64,000 nucleotides of DNA from JAUVPY01 sp034412795 (GTDB lineage: Bacteria > Chloroflexota > Anaerolineae > 4572-78 > NAK82). Location: positions 1-64,000 of the forward strand of contig DAOUMD010000132.1 of assembly GCA_034412795.1 (NCBI GenBank), given 5' to 3'. The stretch's first letter is position 1; the number at the start of each line of letters is the position of its first letter. The translations under genes were made by a program, and so were the position numbers. The notes under the pieces were generated by a model, which saw only the letters and a list, made by a program, of their open reading frames with translations, searched no databases and was not told the DNA's origin. This document shows, piece after piece, positions 35,120 through 42,865 of this stretch.

Positions 35120-35956
35120 TCAGAGGCGCGGCTTTTTCGCGTCCGCTACAGTGTCTGGTTCTGCCATTTTCAGGTACGCTCTTGCATATCTTCGACCCAA
35201 GTCCCTTAGCGACTCGGCATCAAAATGAATGTTGTCCTTCTTACAGGTCAGGCCATCGGAAGATACAAAGCTGGCACAAGCCACCTCCCTGGCAATTGAG
35301 ATATGGGCTTCATTCACAAGCTTTCTTGAGGCATCCCACGGGCACCCGGGAAACTGGCCCAACTGGCCAATTATAAATGGCACGGATGGGGCATTCAGGT
35401 CCTCTCGAAATCTATCGATCAGGACTCTCAACTTCTCCTTGTGTTCTTTGGCAGATTGTGGATTGCTGTCGGCCTCCCCCTGGTGCCATAGAATGCCCTT
35501 GAGAACACCGTCCTGCATAGCATGTTGCATGCGTTTTATTGCATCATCGTAGGGGTGGCTTCTCGTCTGATCATGATATTTCCCCGGTTCCCAGGTTGAA
35601 ATTGGCGATCCCCCGCAGGCAGCCGGCACAAGGCCGATTGAAATGTCTTTGTTTCTTTCAGCCAGGGCTACTGCAAATGACTTGCCGGGCCCCACGCCAG
35701 CTTCTCCCTTGTCATAATGAATGGGATCAACTGCTGGTTTCCATTTTCCGTCTTTGGACAGCGCAAAGATCCTGGGATGAATCTCCTTGTCTTCCTCTGC
35801 AACTATTCCTCTGCCAGCCATGTTGGATTGCCCGGCGAGTAGGAATAGATGGAAATTCTCTTTAGAGGAAAGCCGCACTTGTGCGTTTTCTCCGGCGATA
35901 CCGAAGGACATATAGTGTAAAAGAGAAGTAATTACTGTGAACCTTAAACTTTTCAT
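35120..35956 (-). CDS. Secreted sialate O-acetylesterase-like (SASA/SGNH) esterase
   Basis: A 278-residue SGNH-type esterase. Start chosen at 35956 (MKSLRFTVITSLLHYMSFGIAGENAQ), which gives a signal peptide with AAAGGG upstream; the frame itself is open to 36064. Block I with the nucleophile Ser is LLAGQSNMAGRG, and a later block is GILWHQGEADSN. AACGGSPISTWEPG is the middle block typical of the SASA (DUF303) group. These enzymes remove acetyl groups from sialic acid or plant polysaccharides. The gene is sandwiched between the two direct repeats. Confidence 0.85.
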   Translation of the reverse strand: MKSLRFTVITSLLHYMSFGIAGENAQVRLSSKENFHLFLLAGQSNMAGRGIVAEEDKEIHPRIFALSKDGKWKPAVDPIHYDKGEAGVGPGKSFAVALAERNKDISIGLVPAACGGSPISTWEPGKYHDQTRSHPYDDAIKRMQHAMQDGVLKGILWHQGEADSNPQSAKEHKEKLRVLIDRFREDLNAPSVPFIIGQLGQFPGCPWDASRKLVNEAHISIAREVACASFVSSDGLTCKKDNIHFDAESLRDLGRRYARAYLKMAEPDTVADAKKPRL

Positions 35957-36152
35957 AATTCCCTTTCTGTTGGCAGAACAAAAACTGTCCTGAAGTTCTT
36001 TTGATTCCTCTTCTGATAGATGCTTCCAGTGCGTCGGGTTGCATCCGGGGGAACCAAAGACCATGCACCAATGAATAGCAGACTGAAGGAGGTGCGCATC
36101 AGGCGATAGCTTTCACTTTCTCATTATCCCCCCTGGCAAAGGCCCTGGAGCA

Positions 36153-36500
36153 TCAAGTTGTCACTCCCAACTCCTCTAACACCTTGAGCACAAAACGTGC
36201 TGGCCACTCGGCCACACCACCACCCAGGGCTACAGCCACCGCCGTGGCTTCCAGAATCTCTTCTCGACTCGCACCCAGGTCAACAGCACTGCTGACGTGA
36301 GACTCTATTCAGCCATAGCAACTCTGGCTGATGCTGATCCCCAAGGCAATGAGCTCCTTGTGCTTCTGAGTGAGAACGCCATCTCGCAGGGCATTCCCTT
36401 CGAGCTCTTCCAGCTCTCGAAAGGTACCGATGCCGCTGCGAAACATCTGTAGGTTGTACTTCTTGCGCATTCCCCTGATTTGCTTGATCTCATCGAACAT
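36153..36500 (-). CDS. AhpD/carboxymuconolactone-decarboxylase-like protein, probable selenoprotein (in-frame TGA = Sec64), copy 2
   Basis: Same 115-residue layout as the copy at 34728-35075, with TGA at 36309-36311 between SQSCYG and IESHVSSAVDLGASREEI. Only five residues differ between the copies (Arg10Gly, Ala67Ser, Met74Leu, Thr89Ala and Leu96Val by my count), while I count about 14 silent differences. Four of the five substitutions and about five silent changes lie downstream of the TGA. An excess of silent change on both sides argues that both halves are translated. The start ATG at 36500 has GAGGAGG upstream, better than in copy 1. The other possibility is one ancestral nonsense mutation copied by duplication. 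Confidence 0.72.
36273..36301 (-). promoter_or_regulatory. Candidate bacterial SECIS hairpin, copy 2
   Basis: The same hairpin as in copy 1 with one change, GTCAGCAGTGCTGTTGAC, giving loop GTGC. The only change within the inner hairpin falls in the loop and the inner stem is intact. The loop now has a GU-type start like that of E. coli fdhF. Confidence 0.55.
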
Positions 36501-36566
36501 AGAATCCTCCTCATCCTCTGCTTGATGGGGCGACGAGCCGGTGATTCTTCGCAATACCACAAAAAA

Positions 36567-37076
36567 TCAAAACAAATTACTTGCACTACCAAGAAGCACA
36601 AACACAATTATCCAACATAAAGCTGTTATCCCACCGCATATGGCAACACGTGTCCCAGTTCCTTTAGATGAATCTTTTGCTATCGAAGCACAGAAAAAAG
36701 CACCACCAACACCAATAACAGCAGGAATAGCACCCCCCAGTGTGAGGATTGGAATGATGCCACAAGCAACGATAAATAACCAAGCCCAACCTGGTAGAGG
36801 CAAAGGTGGTAGAACTTCCTGTCCTGTTTCAACTGAGCGATTATCTATTGTACAGTCGTATTTGAACGAAAATCCCGCAGTCCGAATATGCACCGTACAG
36901 GTATGCCCATTAATTTGAAATGAATGAGCACCGCCTGTATCAATCACCTTTTTGTCTTCTAGAACAAGTTCATTATCAAGATAGATTTCTCGTTTACCCG
37001 AAAAGTAGCCGTGTTCTAGTTGTACTGTATGGCTACTTCCATCCTCAAGTTGAAATGTCCAGATTTTCTGTGTCAT
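36567..37076 (-). CDS. FAIM1-like domain fused to membrane helices
   Basis: A 169-residue protein. Residues about 1-90 resemble the beta-sandwich of Fas apoptotic inhibitory molecule 1: W-x-x-x-L-x-D-G (WTFQLEDGS), E-H-G-x-x-S-G-K-R (LEHGYFSGKREIYLD), then FSFKYDCTIDNRSVE, matching the FAIM order of EHG-TTSGKR-VYVDG and a later YEYTLEINGKS-like strand. A Pro-rich hinge (LPPLPLPG) leads to about three hydrophobic segments (about 97-168). The FAIM similarity is my own pattern match from memory. The role is unknown; it could be a membrane-tethered protein-binding domain. Low GC and surrounding repeats point to acquired DNA. Confidence 0.6.
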   Translation of the reverse strand: MTQKIWTFQLEDGSSHTVQLEHGYFSGKREIYLDNELVLEDKKVIDTGGAHSFQINGHTCTVHIRTAGFSFKYDCTIDNRSVETGQEVLPPLPLPGWAWLFIVACGIIPILTLGGAIPAVIGVGGAFFCASIAKDSSKGTGTRVAICGGITALCWIIVFVLLGSASNLF

Positions 37077-37170
37077 TAAGAGTTTTCCTCTTCAGAATAA
37101 AAAAGCATCCTCTGGATAATGGTTCTTTGATGAGCGGGGCATACCATTTTTCTGTTGCCACGTCTAAGTC

Positions 37171-37364
37171 GGGTAGCACCACATCTGAGCGTGGAGCGCC
37201 GGAGCCAATGATTGAAATCATCGGCTGATATGAGGAAGTGCGTTCAAAACGCACTAAAACTTCGGTTCTTAACCTGTTTTTAACAGGTTTCGCATATCAG
37301 CGGGGTGTTTCAACGCCCCGCGACAAGGCCAGGGTCACCACCACGGTTAAATGTGGTGCTACCC
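37171..37364. repeat. Nested set of six inverted repeats (possible structured RNA or palindromic element)
   Basis: The outer arms are GGGTAGCACCACAT (37171-37184) and ATGTGGTGCTACCC (37351-37364), a perfect 14-bp pair. Inside lie GCTGATATG (37224-37232) / CATATCAGC (37293-37301) and, within or beside them, tight hairpins: AGCC..ATGAT/ATCAT.GGCT (37203-37226), AGTGCGTT-CAA-AACGCACT (37237-37255), AACCTGTT-TTT-AACAGGTT (37271-37289) and CGGGGTGTT-TC-AACGCCCCG (37301-37320). Several have the same 2-3 base loops. Confidence 0.7.
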
Positions 37365-37370
37365 TAAGTC

Positions 37371-37530
37371 ATCTTATGCGGAAAGTTTCCGTATAATCTG
37401 CCTACGAGAAGGGCTTTTCAGAAATCCTTGGACTTTTCAGTCGCCCGCCAACGAGGTCGGCTTTCGGCTATGTCAAGAATACTTCATCAAATATACCACA
37501 TTTACCCCCCGCTTTCAAGAGATTCTGCTT
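37371..37530. repeat. Dispersed palindromic repeat, copy 1
   Basis: About 150 bases shared with 42345-42486, including TCTGCCTACGAGAAGGG, TCGCCCGCCAACGAG and CCCCCCGCTTTCAAGAGATT. It begins with a near-palindrome (TTATGCGGAAA, one G, TTTCCGTATAA) at 37374-37396. Confidence 0.75.
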
Positions 37531-37724
37531 GAGATTCGGTCTTAAACCTGTTCGACGTAGCATACCAGGGCTTTGTGCTCTTCGAATCTGCACGAACCTG
37601 CTAAATCGAAGCCCACAACCGTCTCTTTCATATTGGAGAGTCTGGGGGGAAAGGGAAGTTATTAAATCCTTAGTCCTTTTGCTTTCAGCCCTAAACGGGT
37701 GAAAGCGTGACATCGCAATTACTT

Positions 37725-39466
37725 TCAATCTGTAGATCGCAGGATCAGCGGCAGGAAGATCTGCTCGGCCTCAAAGATGCGCACCACCCCACACCCGCTG
37801 CTAAAGAGAAGATCACCTTCCACCCCGGCGGTCACCGCTGTCGGATCCATACCCAAAGGATATGCAAAGAGAGATACGGCACCCGATGGGGTCACGCGCA
37901 GCATCCTCATACCCGGTTCGTGATCCGGCGTGTACCGGTCGCCAAATCCCACGACGTAGATAGCCCCATCCATACCTGCCCCGATGCGGTTAAGCGTGCA
38001 GCACATATCCACGGTGCTCAGATCAGCGACCAGCGTCGTCGTATAAGGGGCTGACGTCGCCACGTGATAGAGCCCCTGTGTCACCGGCTTTGACCACAAG
38101 TCACTGGTCACCATATGCACGTAGAGTTCCCCTGAAGGAGTGAAGGTCAGACTCTCTACAAAGCCCTCCCCGACGTCGAGCGCCACTTCCTGTACACCGC
38201 CGAACTCGTCCAACACCCAAAGTCCGTGTGGAGCTCCGCCCCAAAGCATGCCCGAGAGCGGGTCGAAAGCGAGGTCGAAGCCGGTCGTTGGCAATAGCGC
38301 AAGGGTCTCAGTTATACCCGTGGACGTCGCCGCGTACACCCGGCTGCGAACAGTACCGCTCACCTCACCGGTCGCTACAACGTACGCCGTACCGTCGGTA
38401 TCGAAGGCCAGTCCCTCAACTTCTGGCAGTAGCCCCTCAAAGACAATCACAGGGTCGCCCTCCGCGTCCAAGGCCGCAACTGCACCTGAGCCTCGGAGCC
38501 AGGGGTTGCTCACCCCAAGGTGAACGGTGCCATCGGGCGCGGTCGCCAGCGCTCGTGTGTTCCCCATCCCTTGCCAGAGCACTTGCATCGTCTCGGTCTC
38601 GAGGTCAAAACGTGCCACATGATTGTACGTGCAATCTACGGTCACCAACCGTCCCTGGGCATCGAAGGCAAAGTCCTTCGGGCTCAAGTTGGCCCAGCAC
38701 TCTTTCATCCACGGCACCGGTGCGCGCACCGTCTTCCGTAGACACAGCCACCAATCCCTCATTGATACTCAGATGGTAGAGCGTGCCATCCGGGGCAAAG
38801 GCGATGTAGCTCCAGTCGGTCATCAGCCCGTCTACGAGGGTCACGTGAGAGCCATCGGGCTTTACTTCCACGATGGCCCCGGCCCCCGCGATCCATGACC
38901 ATGATTTCTCCGGTCACCGGGCTGACAGCGACGTCGCAGGCGCTCTGAAATCCCGTGGCATAAGCGGACACCACGCCGGTTGGCATAACCCGCTGCATCG
39001 TGTGGTCGTCCCCGCCGACGACAAAAAGATCACCCGCTGGCCCAACGTCAAGTTGCCAGCCCCAGACCTCTTCGGCCCGCAGCTCGACGGAGCTATCAGG
39101 CGCCACGGCCCAGAGCCGGCCCGCATCGTCGTTGACGTAGAGTGTGCCATGGACATCAAAGACGATACCGAATTGCTTGCCCGAAGAAGGTTGAGCATAC
39201 GTCGTGAGGGTACCATCTTCGTGGATGTGGAAGACCCGGTCGCTGACGCCCCAATCGGTCACCACCACCGCACCACTCACCGGGCTGACCGCCACGTGGA
39301 TCGGTGCCTGCAGCGATGGACTATAAAGTGTCTCTGCTAAATAGCCGCTTGGTAAGCCCAGATCAAGTAATGTCCCATCAGCCACCGCCCCCAGCGAAGC
39401 CGGCATAATCCCCACGAGACCAGCGAGCAACACCGCAAAGAACCACCGAAGGCGTTTGCTATCCAT
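37725..39466 (-). pseudogene. Frameshifted NHL/SMP-30-type beta-propeller protein
   Basis: One gene broken into three frames. The N-terminal frame (39466 to about 38880) has a signal peptide (FFAVLLAGLVGIMPASLGAVA) and propeller blades such as VAVSPVSGAVVVTDWG and VFDVHGTLYVNDDAG. The middle frame continues as VKPDGSHVTLVDGLMTDWS and FAPDGTLYHLS. The C-terminal frame (from about 38720 to 37725) continues FAFDAQGRLVTVDCTYNHV and ends EQIFLPLILRS. The first shift is at the G-rich run near 38880-38892 (dropping one base restores GGGAIVEVK), the second at about 38700-38740. Both look like single extra bases. Either the gene is decayed or the assembly has indels. Intact, it would be a secreted propeller of about 570 residues. 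Confidence 0.7.
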
Positions 39467-39523
39467 TCACTCAACCCTCCTCACCGCTTGCGCTATAACC
39501 CTGACAAATAGGAGACTCACCGT

Positions 39524-40570
39524 CTATTTTGGTGCGCCGGAGCGTGAAACGCCGTTCTCCGTTCCAACCCACACCGTGCCATCTGGTGCAACTGTAATGG
39601 AATAGCCATGCCTTTCTACTAACCCATCGCTGGCATTGTAGGATCGCCAGTTCTGCCCGTCAAAGCGAGAGATCCCATAGATGCCACCGAACCACACAGC
39701 TCCATCAGGGGCCACAGTGGCACAGTAGATGTTGTTCGAATTCGGTGCCGTTCGATAGTCACCAAGGCCCCGGAAACCTTGATAAGTCGTCCAGGTCTGA
39801 CCGTCAAAACTCGATATGCCGCCGTTCCAGGTGCCAACCCACAAGGTGCCATCACCCGTCACCACAATAGCATAGACGTGGTCGCTTTGCAGACCACCCT
39901 GAGTAGACTTTGAGGTATAGGTCTCCCAACTTTGTCCATTGAAATGTGCAAGGCCACTACCCTTTGTTCCAGCCCATAGAGTACCATCCGGCGCAAGAGC
40001 CAGCGACCAGATTGCATTGCTCGGCAGTCCGTCGTCGGTTGTGTAGGTAATCCAGCACTGTGCCTTCTGATCAAAACGTGATATGCCGCCGCCAAGTGTA
40101 GCGAACCACAATGCGTCATCCGGGCCCACTTTGATATCCCAGACTCGATTGCCTGCCAGGCCCTCAGCGGTAGTATAGGTTGTCCAGGTCTCAGTCTTCT
40201 CCTCGAAGCGTATAACACCTCCCCCATCCGTACCAAACCATAAGGCCTCATCTGGCCCTACCGCGATAGACCGGACTTCGTTGTTTGCTAGACCGTTCGC
40301 GGTGGTGAAAGCCATCCAGCGTTCGCCATCGAAGCGCGAGACACCACCCCACGTACCAAACCACACAACATCGTTTTGGGCCACGGCGATGGCAGAAACG
40401 TGACGCTCTGCCAAGCCATCTTCGGTAGTGTAGGATGTCCAGGTAGGTATTGGGGTTTGGGTAAGCATTGACGCGCTCGGCAGTGGTGTTCCAAATGGGG
40501 CACACCCCCATAGGAACAATGACAAGGTTGATAGCATTAAGCACAGTCTGTTCTTATAGATAGATTTCAC
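39524..40570 (-). CDS. Reg_prop beta-propeller lipoprotein
   Basis: A 348-residue exported protein. The lipobox is FLWGC (Cys23), followed by a Ser/Thr/Pro linker. The rest is seven or so blades of the two-component-regulator propeller type, each with TYTT-DGL, V-x-x-I-x-V-x-x-D and LWFGT-x-G-G-V/I-S-R-F-D (for example VWFGTWGGVSRFD, LWFGTDGGGVIRF, LWFATLGGGISRF). In hybrid sensors such propellers bind extracellular ligands; here there is no kinase portion, so a stand-alone binding lipoprotein is likely. The upstream gene (40618-40989) is separate. Confidence 0.87.
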   Translation of the reverse strand: MKSIYKNRLCLMLSTLSLFLWGCAPFGTPLPSASMLTQTPIPTWTSYTTEDGLAERHVSAIAVAQNDVVWFGTWGGVSRFDGERWMAFTTANGLANNEVRSIAVGPDEALWFGTDGGGVIRFEEKTETWTTYTTAEGLAGNRVWDIKVGPDDALWFATLGGGISRFDQKAQCWITYTTDDGLPSNAIWSLALAPDGTLWAGTKGSGLAHFNGQSWETYTSKSTQGGLQSDHVYAIVVTGDGTLWVGTWNGGISSFDGQTWTTYQGFRGLGDYRTAPNSNNIYCATVAPDGAVWFGGIYGISRFDGQNWRSYNASDGLVERHGYSITVAPDGTVWVGTENGVSRSGAPK

Positions 40571-40617
40571 TCTCTCGCTCCGGTCCAGCTACATTTAAAT
40601 GACAGCTATCTTGATAT

Positions 40618-40989
40618 TTATTTCAAGAGACGTTCTTCAAATCTTTCTATTCGCCTTCTGACAAGTTCAGGCGTCGTATCAGGAACGTACTGCGAGAGCA
40701 GATCCAAAATTTCAACCAGGGTGTCGATATTTTTGAGTTGAATTTCACGCTTATCTTTGAGGAAAATCTTCAGTATCATAGGCCCTAAACCTTTAATCTC
40801 CCGAATATCCTCAAAAGTCAAATTATATTCGATCATACTAACGGCCAGATCAGTACCATGTATTTTGACCGTTCTGGTTTCAGGCTCTATTTCAAGGATA
40901 CCTTTGGTTAAACGACCTGTAGGGCTAAATAGTAACCCTAAACAACCTTTAGCGGGCGAAACAACGAGAGCTACTTGATATTGTGGCAT
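40618..40989 (-). CDS. Hypothetical protein
   Basis: A 123-residue soluble protein with alternating beta segments (QVALVVSPAKGCLGLLFSPTGRL, TRTVKIHGTDLAVSMIEYNLTFEDI) and a C-terminal helix (ELVRRRIERFEERLLK). The pattern could be a PH-like small domain, but I do not recognise a family. A poly-A/G leader provides only a weak ribosome-binding site. Function unknown. Confidence 0.6.
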   Translation of the reverse strand: MPQYQVALVVSPAKGCLGLLFSPTGRLTKGILEIEPETRTVKIHGTDLAVSMIEYNLTFEDIREIKGLGPMILKIFLKDKREIQLKNIDTLVEILDLLSQYVPDTTPELVRRRIERFEERLLK

Positions 40990-41313
40990 TTTTCTATTCC
41001 TTCCTAAAATTTGATAATGAATATGCTGATATTTGTTTACAACGCAGATCTCCCTCTAATGATACCACCCAATAATTGAAAAATATATAGGTCAAAGAAG
41101 CTATTACCAACCGCTTGTTAGCCGGAGGCGAGCACCAGCGAGCTGTAGGCTAGCAGCGGATGTCAAGCCGCCGCGCCGTTAGCGCGGCGGGTGTGTGGAA
41201 ATCACCTTGGCCAAAAAGCTAACCTCAAAGCGCATTGTGCCGCCGGTTGCTGCGGCAATAGCCGCGTCGGATTCACGCCCGTGTTAGCCGCTAATCTTGA
41301 CTAGACAAGTGTG
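40990..41313. other. Intergenic region with inverted repeats
   Basis: About 320 bases with no gene. A perfect GC-rich hairpin (CCGCCGCGC / GCGCGGCGG, loop CGTTA) lies at 41168-41190. GTTAGCC occurs at 41117-41123 and again at 41283-41289, framing the segment. It resembles a small palindromic or cassette-boundary element 3' of the hydrolase gene. Confidence 0.5.
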
Positions 41314-42339
41314 CTATGGGATAGGGGAGCAGTCAGGGCCAAAGCTTTCTAACAGCGCCTGATCAAAAAAAGCCAAAACCTTTTCCTGATATTCCCTGGG
41401 CCGCGCTGCCCATCCTCCTACGTGACCTGCCTCCGGAATCTCGAACAGTATCTTGGGCTCCCCAGCCGAGGCGTAGAGTTTGTTCTGGAGGTTGTGTTCA
41501 AATCGGCTACGCACGCCCGCGATCAATAAAACAGGACGCGGTGAAATCTCGGCAATTGCCTTCGTGATAGGTACAGACGATGCGGCCACACCCTCCCGTT
41601 TCCACACCTGGAACGTGGTCCACTGGAAAGGCAAATCGAGCCAATGTGCCAGGGTATCGGGTCGGGGCAAGTCACTGAATGCCGCCGGCGCGGCCCCATC
41701 AGCAACCACAGCCTGAATGGCCTGCGAGTCTGCAGCGGCCTGCACGACGACCAATCCACCCAGGGAGGCACCCATGGCCCCGATGCGACCAGGAGCAACA
41801 TCGTCTCGGCTCTTCAAGTATGTCACAGCCGCCTGGACATCTTCTCCGCCGTAGGTGATGGTATCCCCCTCGCTTTCGCCATGAGCGCGCATGTCGAACA
41901 GCAACACACCATAGCCTTCCTGGCTCAACGCCTTGGCCAATTCAAGGTAATTCGTGCGATCGCCGCCGATGCCATGAGCTATGATTATGGCTGCGCTATT
42001 CTGAGAAGGGATGTACCAGCCATATAGGGTCAGCCCATCGGAGCTTTTGAAGGATACGTCTTCATATGGTAGCTCAAGATCGGCAGGTGTCGTGCAGCAG
42101 ATAGGGGTACGCGCCGGGTGAGCGACGGCTTTGGCGTACGAAATCGGAAAAACCACGTAAAAGAGAATCCCCAAACCTATTAGCAAAGCTAATACACCAA
42201 CCCCGAGTAAATTAATCCAATAACGGCATCCTCGCCGTTGCGTCTCTTTTGTGTTTCCCAATATTCTCTCTCTTGGAAAGTTTCCACATAATCTCTCAGT
42301 AGGTCGTGTTATGCAGAATGGTTCGGCATAAGATCCCAA
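41314..42339 (-). CDS. Alpha/beta hydrolase with N-terminal membrane anchor
   Basis: Up to 341 residues. An N-terminal hydrophobic segment (LLGVGVLALLIGLGILFYVVF) anchors the protein; the rest is an alpha/beta hydrolase: oxyanion region IIAHGIGGDRTNYLELA, nucleophile elbow GASLGG (G-x-S-x-G), and a late His in AGHVGGW. The acidic residue is probably in the LLIAGVRSRFEH region. The first about 25 codons from the ATG at 42339 lie in repeat DNA, so the true start may be the TTG at 42261. Resembles the DUF1100/BAAT-like or dienelactone-hydrolase-type family. Substrate unknown. Confidence 0.8.
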   Translation of the reverse strand: MGSYAEPFCITRPTERLCGNFPRERILGNTKETQRRGCRYWINLLGVGVLALLIGLGILFYVVFPISYAKAVAHPARTPICCTTPADLELPYEDVSFKSSDGLTLYGWYIPSQNSAAIIIAHGIGGDRTNYLELAKALSQEGYGVLLFDMRAHGESEGDTITYGGEDVQAAVTYLKSRDDVAPGRIGAMGASLGGLVVVQAAADSQAIQAVVADGAAPAAFSDLPRPDTLAHWLDLPFQWTTFQVWKREGVAASSVPITKAIAEISPRPVLLIAGVRSRFEHNLQNKLYASAGEPKILFEIPEAGHVGGWAARPREYQEKVLAFFDQALLESFGPDCSPIP

Positions 42340-42865
42340 ACGTCGTCTTATGCGGAAAGTTTCCGCATAATCTGCCTACGAGAAGGGTTTTTCGGTCGCC
42401 CGCCAACGAGATCGGCTTTCGGCTGTGTCAAGAATACCGCATTGAAAATATACCACATTTGCCCCCCGCTTTCAAGAGATTCTGCTAGCAGGCTGTCGGA
42501 GAGGGTATGCGCTTAACCTTCCTGGAAGCTTAAACGGCGCTCTGACCAGGCATTTGGGCACCTGTTTAGGCCGAATTTTTGCTCAAGTTGTGCCGCCCAG
42601 AGCTTCCAGGAAGTAAGGTTTTTCGGAATAGGAACCGTCGGACGCTGAATTTGCTCTCTCAGCTTCCACTTCGCGTAATTTGTATCCCATAGGGCGGCTC
42701 CTTGGATCTCTTGAGGTAGCGACATTTATCGGCAACTTCGTGGTTCGAAACCCCGCCCGCATTGATGAAAACCTGATAGCCAATTGTTAGTTTGCCGATA
42801 GGCAGCCCCTCCCCAAACGTGATAAGCTGATCTCAGATGAAAACACACGGGAGGGATAGCCAACC
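42340..42865. other. Intergenic region with dispersed repeat
   Basis: About 525 bases. The first part is the second copy of the palindromic repeat. The segment 42490-42790 has short overlapping open frames that I cannot assign. The last 75 bases lead into the CPBP gene, whose ATG at 42866 has GGGAGGG upstream. Confidence 0.55.
42345..42486. repeat. Dispersed palindromic repeat, copy 2
   Basis: Homologous to 37371-37530 with small length differences. It contains a perfect palindrome at 42348-42370 (TTATGCGGAAA, G, TTTCCGCATAA). Two degenerate relatives of the palindrome, around CTTGGAAAGTTTCCA and GTTATGCAGAATGG, lie just before it at about 42275-42335. Confidence 0.75.

Larger units (their letters stand above)
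36118..36525 (-). repeat. Direct repeat copy 2 (about 408 bp, contains CMD-type gene)
   Basis: Second copy of the segment at 34693-35100, same orientation and same length. The two copies flank the esterase gene, so the arrangement is gene, esterase, gene. Confidence 0.8.
37077..37724. other. Long repeat-rich non-coding region
   Basis: About 650 bases without a gene. It contains the nested inverted repeats at 37171-37364 and then one copy of the dispersed palindromic repeat (37371-37530). The rest (37531-37724) shows no feature that I recognise. Confidence 0.6.

Noticed and set aside
37045..37254. 69-residue minus-strand frame over the hairpin region
   Set aside because: It reads through the inverted repeats and has no ribosome-binding site or motif; treated as non-coding.
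42735..42760. GGTTCGAAACCCCG, resembling a tRNA T-arm
   Set aside because: The stem has a mismatch and no acceptor, D or anticodon arm could be found around it.
42513..42783. Two overlapping minus-strand frames of about 70 residues (PQEIQGAALWDTNYAKWKL and GFRTTKLPINVATS regions)
   Set aside because: No start signal or family resemblance; they may be remnants in repeat DNA but I cannot support a gene.
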